Shown here piece by piece: positions 1 through 17,009 of a stretch of 64,000 bases of DNA. A model generated the notes under the pieces. The model had not been told where the DNA came from. It searched no databases and worked only from the letters and a program-made list of their open reading frames with translations. A program made the translations under genes and the position numbers. Numbering within the stretch: the first letter of the stretch is position 1; every line of letters starts with the position of its first letter. Origin of the DNA: Phycomyces blakesleeanus NRRL 1555(-) (Eukaryota > Mucoromycota > Mucoromycetes > Mucorales > Phycomycetaceae); the NCBI RefSeq assembly GCF_001638985.1, contig NW_017265159.1, forward strand, positions 423,113 to 487,112. Direction: 5' to 3'.

Positions 1-2320
<2,320 letters not shown>

Positions 2321-2933
2321 CATTTTCTCGTTCTTTCTTTTCCTTTTACTATTTCTCTGTTTTTGTTTTTATTTTCCTTTTTCTTATTTCCCATTCTCTT
2401 GTACCCTTCCCCTTCATTTATTTTACTTCCTTTTCTTTTTCTTTTAAACAATAACGCTTCGTATTATTGATCTCTATAAAGGAAATGTAGCAATAGTATT
2501 GTACATTTTAAGAAACGCAGCTTTACTTCCATACACTCACACATATTCACTACACTCACACACTCCCACGCACACTCACACACTCACACTCACACTCACA
2601 TATATATATATATATATATATACTTTATAATATCTTCTTCTTTTCAACAACAAACAACAAAAGAAAGAGTAACCCCGTTTTTAATTTTGTTTGATATTTT
2701 ATTTTTCAAGCAAGAGAAGAATATAGAACTACCTTCTGTACAGATTTTTATAGATTTACATGGAAATAAAAGTCGCAGGATTTGAAACAAAACCTCTAAA
2801 ATATTAGAAAATGGTTTTTTTTTGGGGGGGTTGAAGATAGATAGTAAACCATGAATGAAAAGAAGGAAAAGAAAAAAAGGGAAGGTTAAAAGATGTAGAA
2901 GGGAGAGGGAGGAAGAAAAGAGTTTTTTTTTGT
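2321..2933. other. Intergenic, convergent 3' regions
   Basis: A pyrimidine-rich tract follows the stop codon (2325-2450), then a CACTCA/CACACT-type tandem repeat (about 2533-2600) and a (TA)n run (2600-2622). No coding potential was seen. The DNA separates two converging genes, so it should hold both polyadenylation sites. Confidence 0.6.
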
Positions 2934-6608
<3,675 letters not shown>

Positions 6609-6964
6609 TTTTCTTTTTCAAGACGAGATAGTCCAACTTTGTGAAATAGAAAGAAAGAGGAGAAACGCGACCCGAAAAAAATAAGGAAAAACTATATGAG
6701 ACACAACGGCAGTACCCAATAACAAGTCGCGGAGACACAATATAAAGAAGTGTAGCACTAATGACATCGATTAACCAGTCACAAAAATGCATTAATAGCC
6801 ACTTGGTCTTTTTTTTGTTTTTTTTTTTAATCTTTCTGTTTCAAATAAATTTATGGAATATTCATTGTTTGAAACATTAATATATTAAAAAAAAAGAATA
6901 ATAAAAAAATAAGGAATAAATTAATTAATGAATTAATGAAAAAAATCTTAATTAATTTTTTTTG

Positions 6965-8514
6965 TTAACTTTTCAATGTTTGCCTAACCAGGGCAAAAGG
7001 TTTATTGGTAAATTTCAGTAATACAAGATGTGTAGTTGAAGGAAGTTGAGTGAGCGTAAATAGTTGGGTCGTGGATACAGCACCCTTTAGGTCTAAACAC
7101 ATACGCATATGATTGGCCGTTTCTGCCCGTCGAGCGATGATGTACTCAGTGACTTGGGGAACTAGAGGTACTGAAAAGTCCATCGCCGCATGAATCGCCT
7201 GAAGGGCGTCACACAACTCTCCGGCGTCAGGTCTATTTTCAGGTAAAGGTTCCAAGCACGCTTTACACAAGTCACCGAACCATTCTGGTACACCGGGCAC
7301 AGGTTCGATGCGGTATATATGATCTGGAGGCTGGCGCCGATCCAAGAGAATGTCCGGTGAAGGGAATATTACTTTGCTTACTAACTGCCAAAATATCACT
7401 CCCAGGCTGTAGACGTCTGACTTTTTTGTGTAGATCCCCTGTCTCACTTCAGGAGCAATGTAAGGGGGTCGACCATACACAACTTTTGTTAGGGCAGTTA
7501 CATATGAAGATTCATGAGCATGAGTGGCGAATCGGTAGTCGACCAAAAAGTAATCGCTATCAGTACAAATGATATTCCTTGGATGGACATTACGATGACA
7601 AGTCTCGGTTTTGTGCAGGTCCGCCAGATTCACCGCTAATCGGAGCATTGTGCCTGTGATGGTCTTGAGATCGAGATCGCCAAGTGGTAGTTGGTGCATG
7701 TGGTCTTCTAGATTCCCTCCGTTGCTAAGTTTCATCACCATCATCAGATCTCCTGTACTTTCACATACTGTCAGACCTTTGAATAGGAGAGGCAGATAGG
7801 CCCTGGATTGTACGGTTATCTAAATATTATATTTTCGCGTAAAATAATAATAGTACATAATCGTTTTTTGTTTTGTTTTATTGTTTTATCTTAATGTATT
7901 CGTGTAGTGCTTTATTACCTCGTTGAGTAGCTTATCGTCAACTACCTTTAGAGCGATTTGAGATGACTGAGAAACATAAGGAGGTGCCAACTGAGCAGCG
8001 TACACTGCAGAGAACCCCCCTGCACCGATGAACTGCATTGATGAAAACCACGACCACGGAAACCACTGCATAAAGGGATCTAATTCCTCGTGGAAGATCT
8101 GACAGACTGCCTTACGTGCTCTTGGGAGCGAGGCTTCGATGACAGCGTCCGCGGTGTACTGTTTACTGAGTACTTTGAAGGATAACTCCTGCCTCCACAA
8201 AGTATCCCAATGCTAATTGTTGGTTAAAATATGATGACTTGTTGAGCTTTGGAGTGGGGATAAAAGGATGGTTTACTTACAAGATGGTTATCAAATATCA
8301 GGGCATTATTCGTGTAAAGTTGTGTGATCTCGGCGTACAATGAACTCAGGGCATTTGATAGATTGCCATCTTCTTTGTTGGGAGGTATAAGTGCTTTGAG
8401 TCCAAACTCGGACGAATATTGCCTAACAAGGATTGCTATGGCCTGTTGAGTCTGGTGTTTGATTGCATCTCCTAATTGCCGTGTGTAAAGCTGCTCGAGT
8501 TCTTGATCATCCAT
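6965..8514 (-). CDS. Protein kinase-like protein, probable pseudokinase
   Basis: Predicted exons 8514-8281, 8212-7919 and 7819-6965 (460 aa). The start is MDDQ; longer upstream frames look like untranslated sequence. Residues 1-135 are helical and unrecognised. The kinase fold follows: glycine loop GAGGFSAVY (141-149), ATP lysine in IALKV (167), then HRNVHPRN (251-258) where HRD is expected, DYR (270-272) for DFG, and APE in YIAPEVRQ. The catalytic-base Asp of HRD is Asn here while the Lys and the metal-binding Asp remain, so ATP may bind but phosphotransfer is doubtful. The sequence style is tyrosine-kinase-like, as in the large Mucoromycota kinase-like families. The start codon lies upstream of the helicase gene in the same orientation, 357 bases away. 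Confidence 0.85.
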
Positions 8515-9767
8515 AAAGATATATATATATATATGAATATATATATCTATATATCTATAAAAATTAAATAATAAAAGAAAGCAAGATAGGGGTCGGAGAG
8601 AAAGGAAGAGAGAAAGAAGATAGCAGGATAAGTGTTCAAGTTTGTGTAAGCTATATTGATTCATTGTAACTATTCATCTGATTGGTTATTTAATTGAATT
8701 AGTGTTAAGCAATTGCTTACAAGATTAGACTGTCCCAGTCGCCTCCGTCTATGGTTGTACCTTTTTGGCCATATGGCGCCATCACTGAACACTTACTTTC
8801 GACCAGGTTTCCCTTTTGTCTTTATTGCTATTCTCTTTACTTGCTCTTCTACAAATAGTCTACAAAATAGACTTGGCTTTAGTCATTTCACTCACTCACA
8901 CATATATATATAAATAGCCTTTAACAAAAATAATTAATAGAGTAACAAAGACTGGAAGCCAAAATAATAATGATAATAACACTAAGGTTGTGTAAACTAT
9001 AGTTGCCAAGAAGTCAAATGAATCTGACACAATAACCCCTTTGCAAAGACAACAAGTTTTGGCTGATTCTTTATTAATTTTACTGGATTTCGTTTCAGAG
9101 TTTATTAATATATATATAAATATTTAATATGAATAGGAACACAATAGATAATCTCAAAATGCTTTAATCTTAAAACACAGTGTGAGAAGGTTATAAACCT
9201 TGGCTCAAAAAATATAAGCGTAGATAAGACCGCACATTGTCTAACAAAAAAGCTTGGCTTGGCTTTTTATTATTATTATTTATTGCCGAAATCATTAACA
9301 TTAAAAACAAGAGGTCTGGATAACCCTTATTCGTATATTGATAAATAAGGACAAGTAGAAATCGATGTAAATACAAAGATGCATGCATATTCAATTATTA
9401 TCAAAAAAAAATTTGGTTTTTTTTTATTGAGAATTGATGTTAATTTGATTTGACTTTTATGATTGTTCTTGACATTCATGAATCAATTGAAAGAGGGGTA
9501 AGCTATATAATGGTAAACATATATAAAAGGATGTTTAGAATGAATGGAAGTATTTTTAAAAGAAAAAAAAGTAAAGAGGGCATTGTAACCTGTTGCCGCT
9601 GTTGCTCAAAGAAGAGAGTTCTTCTGGTAGGAGAACTAGGGCGTTGTGGTCAATGATCAATCTACTAGTCCTATTTTGTGAATTTTGACCTTTTTTTTGA
9701 CTTTTTTTTTGTGTGTGGGATAAAATTGCGAATGTTTTTTTCATGAAAATGATAGAATTGATATTTT
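8515..9767. other. Intergenic region
   Basis: AT-rich DNA with (TA)n runs at 8520-8560 and 9108-9130 and T- or A-homopolymers near 9401-9425. Short open frames here lack codon bias and splice context. It should contain the kinase-like gene's promoter and the 3' end of the 9768-10262 gene. Confidence 0.5.
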
Positions 9768-10262
9768 TCAATCAAGTGCTTGGGTATCCAGACCCATGTC
9801 AATAGCACGTTGCTTGAGATAAATGTACATTTTGTACTGAAGGTCGAGGAGTGGAGATACATGTTGGGTGGGCTGGGTAGTCATGTCAGAAAGATAGGAT
9901 TGGACTCCAACCACAAGGTTGAGTAAGGAATCATTTTGATAATCAGGGTTAGGGTTGTTGTAGGCTGTGTCGTAGGTCATAGTCTCGTCCTCTTGATCAT
10001 AGTATTCTTGATCACTGTATTCTTGTTCTTCTTCTTGGGAGTACATGGTGTTGTCGGTTGGCTGGTCAGCATAACCCTGGTTATAGTTGTAGCTATAGTA
10101 GTCATAGCCATCCTCGACATTGTAGTAGTCGCTAGAGAACTTCTCTGCGACAGCTCGGTCATACTCCCCAAAGTAAGCTTGTTCAGCTGCCAAGGCCTCT
10201 CTCATCTCCACACTGTACTCTTGGTCATTATCAAAGGAAGGGGATTGACAGAGAGAATTCAT
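9768..10262 (-). CDS. Small acidic Tyr/Asp/Glu-rich protein of unknown function
   Basis: A single-exon frame of 164 aa starts at an ATG at 10262. The middle (about residues 45-100) is strongly acidic and rich in Tyr, Gln and Asn (for example EEEQEYSDQEYYDQEDE). The C-terminal 45 residues look helical and end in a short amphipathic segment (LDLQYKMYIYLKQRAIDMG). No domain is recognised. There is no signal peptide or membrane segment. The GC content and balanced codon use stand out from the surrounding AT-rich DNA, which supports a real gene. A disordered acidic regulator or nucleoprotein-binding factor is possible, but that is a guess. Confidence 0.65.
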   Translation of the reverse strand: MNSLCQSPSFDNDQEYSVEMREALAAEQAYFGEYDRAVAEKFSSDYYNVEDGYDYYSYNYNQGYADQPTDNTMYSQEEEQEYSDQEYYDQEDETMTYDTAYNNPNPDYQNDSLLNLVVGVQSYLSDMTTQPTQHVSPLLDLQYKMYIYLKQRAIDMGLDTQALD

Positions 10263-11189
10263 TGGAAATATACAAGGGTGTAAAAGGGGTTATGTGAATG
10301 GGAATGGGGATGTGTGTGTGTGTGGGATAGAGAGGTAGGGCAAAGATGAAGAGAAACAAGCTTGAAGAACAAAGAATATACAAAGAGTTAGAGACAAATA
10401 GACAAAAGGATTGGAGAAAGATATTTGAAGGAAAGTAGACGTAGTTTGATAGGGCAAGAGAAAGAAGAGAGGAGACCGGGGAACAAATGAACGCTGGCCG
10501 TGGTCAGACATCTTATAGTCAGTAATCGCATGGTGCCACAAATCCAACCCACGTTTTTCTCTTACCAGAATCAATGAGGAGTTCATTTTCTGGCTTATTT
10601 TTTTTTGCTCCCATCAATGCTGTCAGTTTGGTTACTCTCAATAGTCTACAAAGGCATGACTGTGACCTATACTTCTTTTAACTAATTTGTATATATAACT
10701 AACATTTCTTTGTGATTCCTACACTATCAAACAAAAAAAAGGGCACTATATTTATATCCATTCGGAGACAGACCGGAGAAATTGTTTTCAAATTTAGAAT
10801 CATTGAACCTTTAATCAAAATTTTACTTTGTATTGTTTTTCAAACAGACAGAATAACACAGTCTGTTACTTTATATGAACAAGGGGAAAAGAGCTATACA
10901 ACAGAGGAGGAGAAAGGAGACGGTTCGAGAGCTTATTTAATACATATTCTTGTGGGAGTTGTCAGGAAAGTCATCGAGGTTTCTAAGCGGGATGTGTTTG
11001 TTACCGCGCTTTAGGCGGGAGGCATAGGAGCTCACTACAGATGCGAAATAGATCTACAGAAAGATCACATTCAAATAATATAAGATTTTATTATTATTAT
11101 TAATTAATTAATTATGATTTCTTGTGTTTATCGGCTTCTTTAGCTATCATTTTCGATGTTCCTTTTTTATTATTATTATTTGGGATCAA
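10263..11189. other. Intergenic region
   Basis: On the gene strand, the leader of the 9768-10262 gene (10270-10500) is strongly pyrimidine-rich. The rest is AT-rich and includes an (ATTA)n stretch near 11090-11113. A frame at 10712-11014 has no ATG start and no recognisable content. Confidence 0.5.
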
Positions 11190-12209
11190 TTATATGCGGC
11201 TTACCTGGATAATGTTTCCCATAACTACTGCGATACCACTGACAATTAATATTGTCTTGAGATCGTTTGAGCAAGCGTTCTGTAGCACAGTGGCAACCTC
11301 AGATCCTGAAGGGACCTTGACGATGGAGTATATGTCTGAATCGGGTTTACTGACATAATTGGCACACTCATCCTGCCACGAATCTCTATTGACGAGCAGT
11401 AATACCCAGCCAGCCACTGAAACAACCAAAATCAAAATTGCCATGATCCAATAAAGCACTCTAAAAACAGCTGTCATTGCACGATTTTGCTAAAAATACA
11501 AATATAATTTTGCAGTCGAATCAATAAATGCTTAACTCCCTGACTACTGAATATATATAAGAAAAATACTTACACTAATGCTTCCAAACACACCCAGTAT
11601 AGAGCTGATTGAATATACAGAAACCACAGCCACGGAAGTCCAAAAAATAGGCGTTAGGAAATTGAGGCTGTCTGGATGTTTGGCAAACATATCTAGATAA
11701 AGCCACACCCAGTCAGTATAAGAAAAAAAAACAAGATATTATAAAATAAAATAAAATAGTTTAGCCCCTTCAAAAAAAACATATATATATATATATAAAA
11801 GGCTATCTTATAATGATAGTAATATTAAGAATATTGAAACAAGCCTTATTTCTTGGGTGTATTTATTGTTCTCAGCCATCATTGCTTTTATTACTATCAT
11901 TATTTTGCTTACCACTACGACGTATCAAAAGGTATACTAAAGAACTAATGTAGAATGCCTATTAAAATTTAATTATTAATATTATTAGTATTATTAGTTA
12001 ATATCTACGTATGTATATATGTACATATAAAACATATTAAATCTTACAGAAGACACAATGGCAATGACCATTACACCTGCACTGTTAACAAGGAAGTTTA
12101 AATTGTGAGTTCAGGTACAATACAACAATAAGATCAACAGACGAATGACATGACGGTTGCACACCTACCGAAGCGGGATGCAACAACAGCAGGATTTACT
12201 TGAGCCCAT
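11190..12209 (-). CDS. Tetraspan membrane protein with N-terminal CCCC-IPLR motif
   Basis: Predicted exons 12209-12169, 12081-12048, 11958-11913, 11692-11574 and 11489-11190 join in frame (phases 2, 0, 1, 0) to give about 179 aa. The protein starts MGSSKSCCCCIPLRAG, followed by four hydrophobic segments: about 16-34, 55-78, 90-110 and a last one near 150-172. The loop before the last segment holds two Cys residues (DECANY, QNACSND). The Cys cluster after MGSS suggests lipidation at the inner face. I recall the CC-x-C-IPLRxG start from uncharacterised fungal tetraspan proteins, but cannot check it. The 3' end is uncertain: a GTAAGC at 11204 could splice to a tiny last exon (11143-11108). Confidence 0.75.
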
Positions 12210-13847
12210 GAGTATGTATGTAGTGCGTGGTAGTAAAACAAAGAGAGGTTTTATAAACGCTTGTGTTTCTAGATTTTTGATAGATTCCTAAAGGAAAGAA
12301 GAATCGAAGAGAGAAAAGGACATGTTTGACTCTATTTTTATTCTCTGGCTAAACTGTATCAGGCTTTCTCTGATTCTTGCTCTTTAGACGCTTTTGGATG
12401 ACAAGTTTTCCGCGCACAGAGAGCGGAACAAAAAAAGGCTTCAGAATGGTCACATCCTGTGTAGATGCGCATACGTGTAACCATATCAGCCCAAGTTCTA
12501 TTTATATATCACAGACTTGGCCATAAAGTACGTTCTCTCTCTCTCTCTCTGTGCGTGTGCGTACGTGTGTTATGACCAACCAAAAAAATCAAGCCAAGAA
12601 AATAATAATAAATAAAGAACAACAATAGACATTTAAGCCAAAAAAAAACCGTACCACAATATCACAACCAAGACATGCCATAGAGCAGTTCAATGCCTGC
12701 ACAAAAGTTCAAGTAGATTCTTTTTAAATACCTTGACCACCAACATTATAATTAGATTTGTCTTGTATTAGATCGGCTTAACCTGAATAGATTATTTATA
12801 AATAATTAATAATACCGTTGGTGTGGACAGACTAAAGGTTCAAAAAAGAGAGCAAAAAAAAAAGAGCAAAAGTTGAGGTCATATTATTGGACTAGAGCCT
12901 TAATTAATTTTGCCCTTTTTTTGCCCTTTTCTGAACTTTTAGTCTATCCACACCAACTATATAATCTATCAGCAATCTTACGAGGGCGACGTTTTCTGGT
13001 GGGGCACGACGTTTTTATCCGACCGGACTAATGAATTGTGATTACATGCCCAGGTCCTGATGTCTCTCTCTAATCCTTCAAGGCAAAATGACGTGTCCTG
13101 AAAAATAATATATTCATTGTACACATTAGCTTACTACTTTGTCCCCACACTTTGTGTGTTCATCAATCTTTCTCCAGGCACCTGCCTCTCATTCTTTTAA
13201 GAGTTACAGTCTGTATTTGGGCAACTGAATAACGAAAAGTGTTTCATACGAAAAACAAGTCCTCTATATTCAACTAATAGTCGTTTGTGTCCTAAATTTA
13301 GACTTGACAATAAAGAAATAATAATTCATCCCAAACACACTATATCAATAGCCAGCTATGCAGAAGATCATAAGGAGTTTTTGCCATTAGAGTGCGACGC
13401 AATCTTGTTGGATATCTTACTGTTTATTAGCCTTCTTACGCATATCATATCATATCATATCTTTCTCTCACTTACGTATTCCCAGAGTTCGACGGCACCA
13501 GCCAGTAAGTAGCTCCCACCCACACACCATTTTATTTTTATTGTATTTTTTCAAATCACAACAGAGAATCTTGATACGAATATTCTGTATCCTTAAGGAC
13601 CAGATATAAATATTCTATGACGGAAAAAAGGCACAATTTGTGTTCCAGTAGAATCAAAATGTCGTATCCCACCAGAAAATGCAGTGTCCACAAGGAAACA
13701 TCGTGTCCCTACAATTAATGGTCCCCTGCTCATCACTTTAGTTCATAAAATGAAGATCCCTGAAGAAAAGCTGTTTAATACTGATATATGTTTTATCTAT
13801 AATAAAAACAGCTCTAACTATCTGTTTTTACTTGTTTTTTCTCGTAG
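12210..13847. other. Intergenic region with inverted-repeat element
   Basis: This holds the promoter of the tetraspan gene, with a CT microsatellite near 12534-12551, and the inverted repeat at 12817-12957. A frame at 13285-13512 lacks an ATG but may be an upstream relic of the degenerate gene that follows. Nothing else is supported. Confidence 0.45.
12817..12957. mobile_element. MITE-like inverted repeat, 141 bp
   Basis: The left end (12817-12846) begins gttggtgtgg and matches the reverse complement of the right end (12928-12957) at about 27 of 30 positions. A/G-rich arms extend further in both directions toward a short AT-rich centre. The size, terminal inverted repeats and lack of coding sequence fit a miniature inverted-repeat transposable element. 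Flanking bases are AT-rich but show no clear target-site duplication, so old age or another origin is possible. Confidence 0.55.
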
Positions 13848-14583
13848 ACTATTTGAAAAATACGCGTCCGGAGCAATATGATATTACACAATACGATTTG
13901 GTCATTTGTAAAAAGAATCTGACAACAAAAAGTGTAGCCCACACGTATCTTTCAAACGACATAACCACTTTACTCTCAAGCAACCCTAAAAAAAGAGAGA
14001 AAATAGGGTACTGGCCGCTCTAAAGATTGACCTTAAGGTAAGAGACTACATTTTCATTTTTAAAATCCAATATAAGGTTCCGGACAGTGTTTATGTATAG
14101 AATGCTCGCAGAAACACACTGAAATTAAGCTTTTGGGACGATTTAGCCCAAATCATCGAAAAGAATCACCTCAAAAAGCATGAGTTTCAGGTAACTTATC
14201 AATTACATAACCATAAGTGACCACAACACCAATAATCATTTAATATCTTTAGGCTGAAATGAACAAGATTAGCTAAGAGATAATCCGCGGCACCTCAAGA
14301 AAGATCACAGAGAGCATATATCACTATATGCTCAAATAAAGCTATAATCAGATCAAGTTAAATAACCAATTGCACTATCTAGAAGAAAGACTCTCATAGC
14401 CAAAGTCTCTGCCAGTATCTAAAGGCAAATACATCTATGTTTCTTTTATAGTCTCCTAAGGAAGACGACAAGATCTGCTTCAAAGGATCAAAGCTGAGCA
14501 TAGGAACACTCATAGAGACAAAAGCTGTAGACTATCAGCAAAAATATTTGGTCGGGTCAAAAGTCAATGAACAATGTAAATGA
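13848..14583 (+). pseudogene. Decayed multi-exon gene, family unknown
   Basis: Exon-like blocks with proper splice signals carry scattered stops. Block 1 (13848-14037) encodes a plausible segment (RPEQYDITQYDLVICKKN) and hits TAA after GYWPL before a GTAAGA donor. Block 2 (14101-14190) is fully open (SFWDDLAQIIEKN) between TAG and GTAACT. Block 3 from 14253 has several stops (after MNKIS, after YHYMLK, after LEERLS). Block 4 (14452-14583) is open again and ends in TGA. The same frame logic and intact introns suggest a once-functional gene on the plus strand. I do not recognise the protein. Confidence 0.4.
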
Positions 14584-15235
14584 CTAGAAATCCTTGTATC
14601 ACGACTATAGAGAGAAATACAAAACAGTTAATGAAGATTTAGATCTAGTAGTTCTCATGTATTAGAATTTTTTTTTTTGTATTGAAATTGGGATATTGCT
14701 CAAAAAGTATAATGTAATTTTCTCTTTTCATACTCAATCAGAGACTTACAATAAATCTGAGCCTTTCATTGGCTCCATATAAAAGAAAATAAAATAAAAA
14801 TGTCTTCTCTCTCGGAATATCACAATTTTGGACGCTTCAAACGCAAATAATTCGCAGCAACCAATAATATATTATTTAATCGTAAGAGTAGCTTATTTTT
14901 TAAAGAGGCGATGTACATATAAAGGTGCCGCTTTATTTTGTTACCAAGATGCTTATTTGTCTTCCACACCAAATTAGTCTGTAAAACTTCTTTCTTTCTC
15001 TTACTATTTTTTTTTCAATTAGTTTTCTTTGAAAAATAAAACTTCTCCCCTTCCTTCCTTCCTTCCTTCCTCTCATTAATCTCCATACATTCATTTATCT
15101 CCCAAGGAGCATCGCTTCCACTTACTGTCATTTCACCACCCTCCCAGACAACTATATTCATTCATTGGACTTATAATAACCAAAAGAAACATACACTCAC
15201 CTAACAATACACCCAAAAAAAATCAATAACATAAC
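14584..15235. promoter_or_regulatory. Probable promoter and leader of the mucin-like gene
   Basis: AT-rich DNA containing TATAAA-type sequences (14777-14784 and 14918-14924), then a CCTT tandem tract (about 15050-15072) and a long A/C-rich leader before the ATG at 15236. The pyrimidine tract followed by an A-rich leader is common upstream of fungal genes. The assignment rests on position and composition. Confidence 0.35.
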
Positions 15236-15458
15236 ATGTACTCTACTCGCAAATCCAAGTTACTCAGTCTATCCTTTGTAACAGCATTGGTTAGCGCCTG
15301 GTCTTGGACGCCTGTTATGGCACAAGGTTATGATGGTAAGTATCCTCTTTCTTATTCTTTATATTATTTCTATCATTTCTACTCATTCAAATTATGGAGT
15401 TGAATTCTGGTCTGGTTACGCGATTAAACATAATGAAAAAAAATGAATCCAAGGACCA

Positions 15459-15491
<33 letters not shown>

Positions 15492-17009
15492 GAGTTTACT
15501 TCTTGAGTCAATTGAACCGTTAATATCTTGGCTATAAATATCATTCAATTCAATACACGTGTCATCACACCTTGTTTATTATAATATATAAAGTATTGCA
15601 CTCAACTCAGCAACCGACAGAGCGATCTTCACTAGTATTATATTTAATCAGCTCCACCAACAAAAGCAATAATCTCGACAAAAACACATATGCACACACG
15701 CAAAAATACCCACAGACATATACTTTATTTTTATAATTATTACCATTTTTATTTAAATTTTTCTTAAATCTTAATATTCTTGGGATACTTTTATTGAGGT
15801 TGTACCTGAATAATGGATTTCTTTATATATAATATATATATATATAATATAGTATATAGTATATATTGGTCAGGGCTCTACTTCTGTATTAGCAGTATAA
15901 AGAACGATCTTTTCAACTATATATTTATATTTATATGATTCGAGAGGAAGAAGGAATAACCACACGTGTTACATTCATTCTTGGCAAAATAATGGTCTAG
16001 GTACTGATTTGTACCCATAATAGATTACGACTATGAATCCACAGATACCACCACTACCTCTGACGACTCAACCAATGGATCCACCACTGATTGGAATGAT
16101 AGCTCTTCGGTCGATACTACTACAGACACAACCACCTCTCCAGACACTTCTTATTCAACTGGCACCACTGTCGAAACCGGGACCACTGACACTAATGACA
16201 CTACTGGTACTACTGATGTCACTGGCACAACCGACACATCCGGTCAAGGTAATGTGGACGGCACGGGTGCTAATGGTTCTGATGAGACCTACGGTGATAA
16301 TTCGGGTGATAATTCTGACGATTCCAATGAAGACTCCTCTTATGAAGATTCTTCCGATGGATCCAACGCTGGAATCTCCGGTGATGACAACGCTAACCCA
16401 ACTGAAACCGAACAACTTGGTGATGATGGTACCCCAGTTGCGTCTGCCACTGCCGACGATGGAAGTCTCGCTGCTACACCTACAGAGACGATCGATGAAA
16501 CCTTCTCAACCCCCACACCTGATGACTTGCTCACTCCAACAACTACTGATGATTTGCTCACTCAAACCACTACTGACGCTTTTCTTACTCCCACTACGAC
16601 TGATGCCTTGTTATCTCCCACTTCTGAAATCGTTGCTGATCCTACCTCTATCGATTCTCTCATCTCCGCCTCACCTACCACATCGCCTACCGCCACTACT
16701 TCCGCTATCGCTGATAGCTCATCTGGTCTCTCTAGCACCAACAAAGCCATTATTGGTGGTGTTGTAGGTGGCGTTGGTGGAATTGTCTTGCTGGGTGCTA
16801 TCGTCTTTATTGCTTTGCGTCGTTCTAAGCGTTCTCGTCGTCAATCTGACCTTGAAGTCTTCCAGCCCCGAAACGACAATTACGAAGTGCCCTTTGCTTC
16901 AGGCGAGAAGCACGAGTGGGATGGTGGATCACAGTCATCTCCTAGTATGGCTCAGCACCATCAGCCTTACGGAATGAGTGCAGTTTCTCTCCATCCCCAG
17001 CAATATTAG
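15236..17009 (+). CDS. Mucin-like single-pass plasma-membrane protein (Mid2/Wsc-like sensor architecture)
   Basis: Exon 1 (15236-15335) encodes a signal peptide (basic start, hydrophobic core, cleavage near MAQG). Exon 2 (16024-17009) continues in phase after a 688-nt intron that ends TAG, giving 361 aa. The ectodomain is almost all Thr, Ser, Asp and Gly with short repeats (PTTTDxLL type), as expected for heavy O-mannosylation. One membrane segment follows (about residues 276-302), starting with Gly-rich IIGGVVGGVGG and ending in RRSKRSRR as a stop-transfer signal. The cytoplasmic tail has about 60 residues, rich in Gln, His and Ser. This layout is that of yeast Mid2/Wsc/Msb2 cell-wall stress sensors, but no WSC Cys domain is present. 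The long intron may hide an extra small exon. Confidence 0.8.

Noticed and set aside
10712..11014. 100-codon plus-strand frame
   Set aside because: It has no ATG start, AT-biased codons and no recognisable content.
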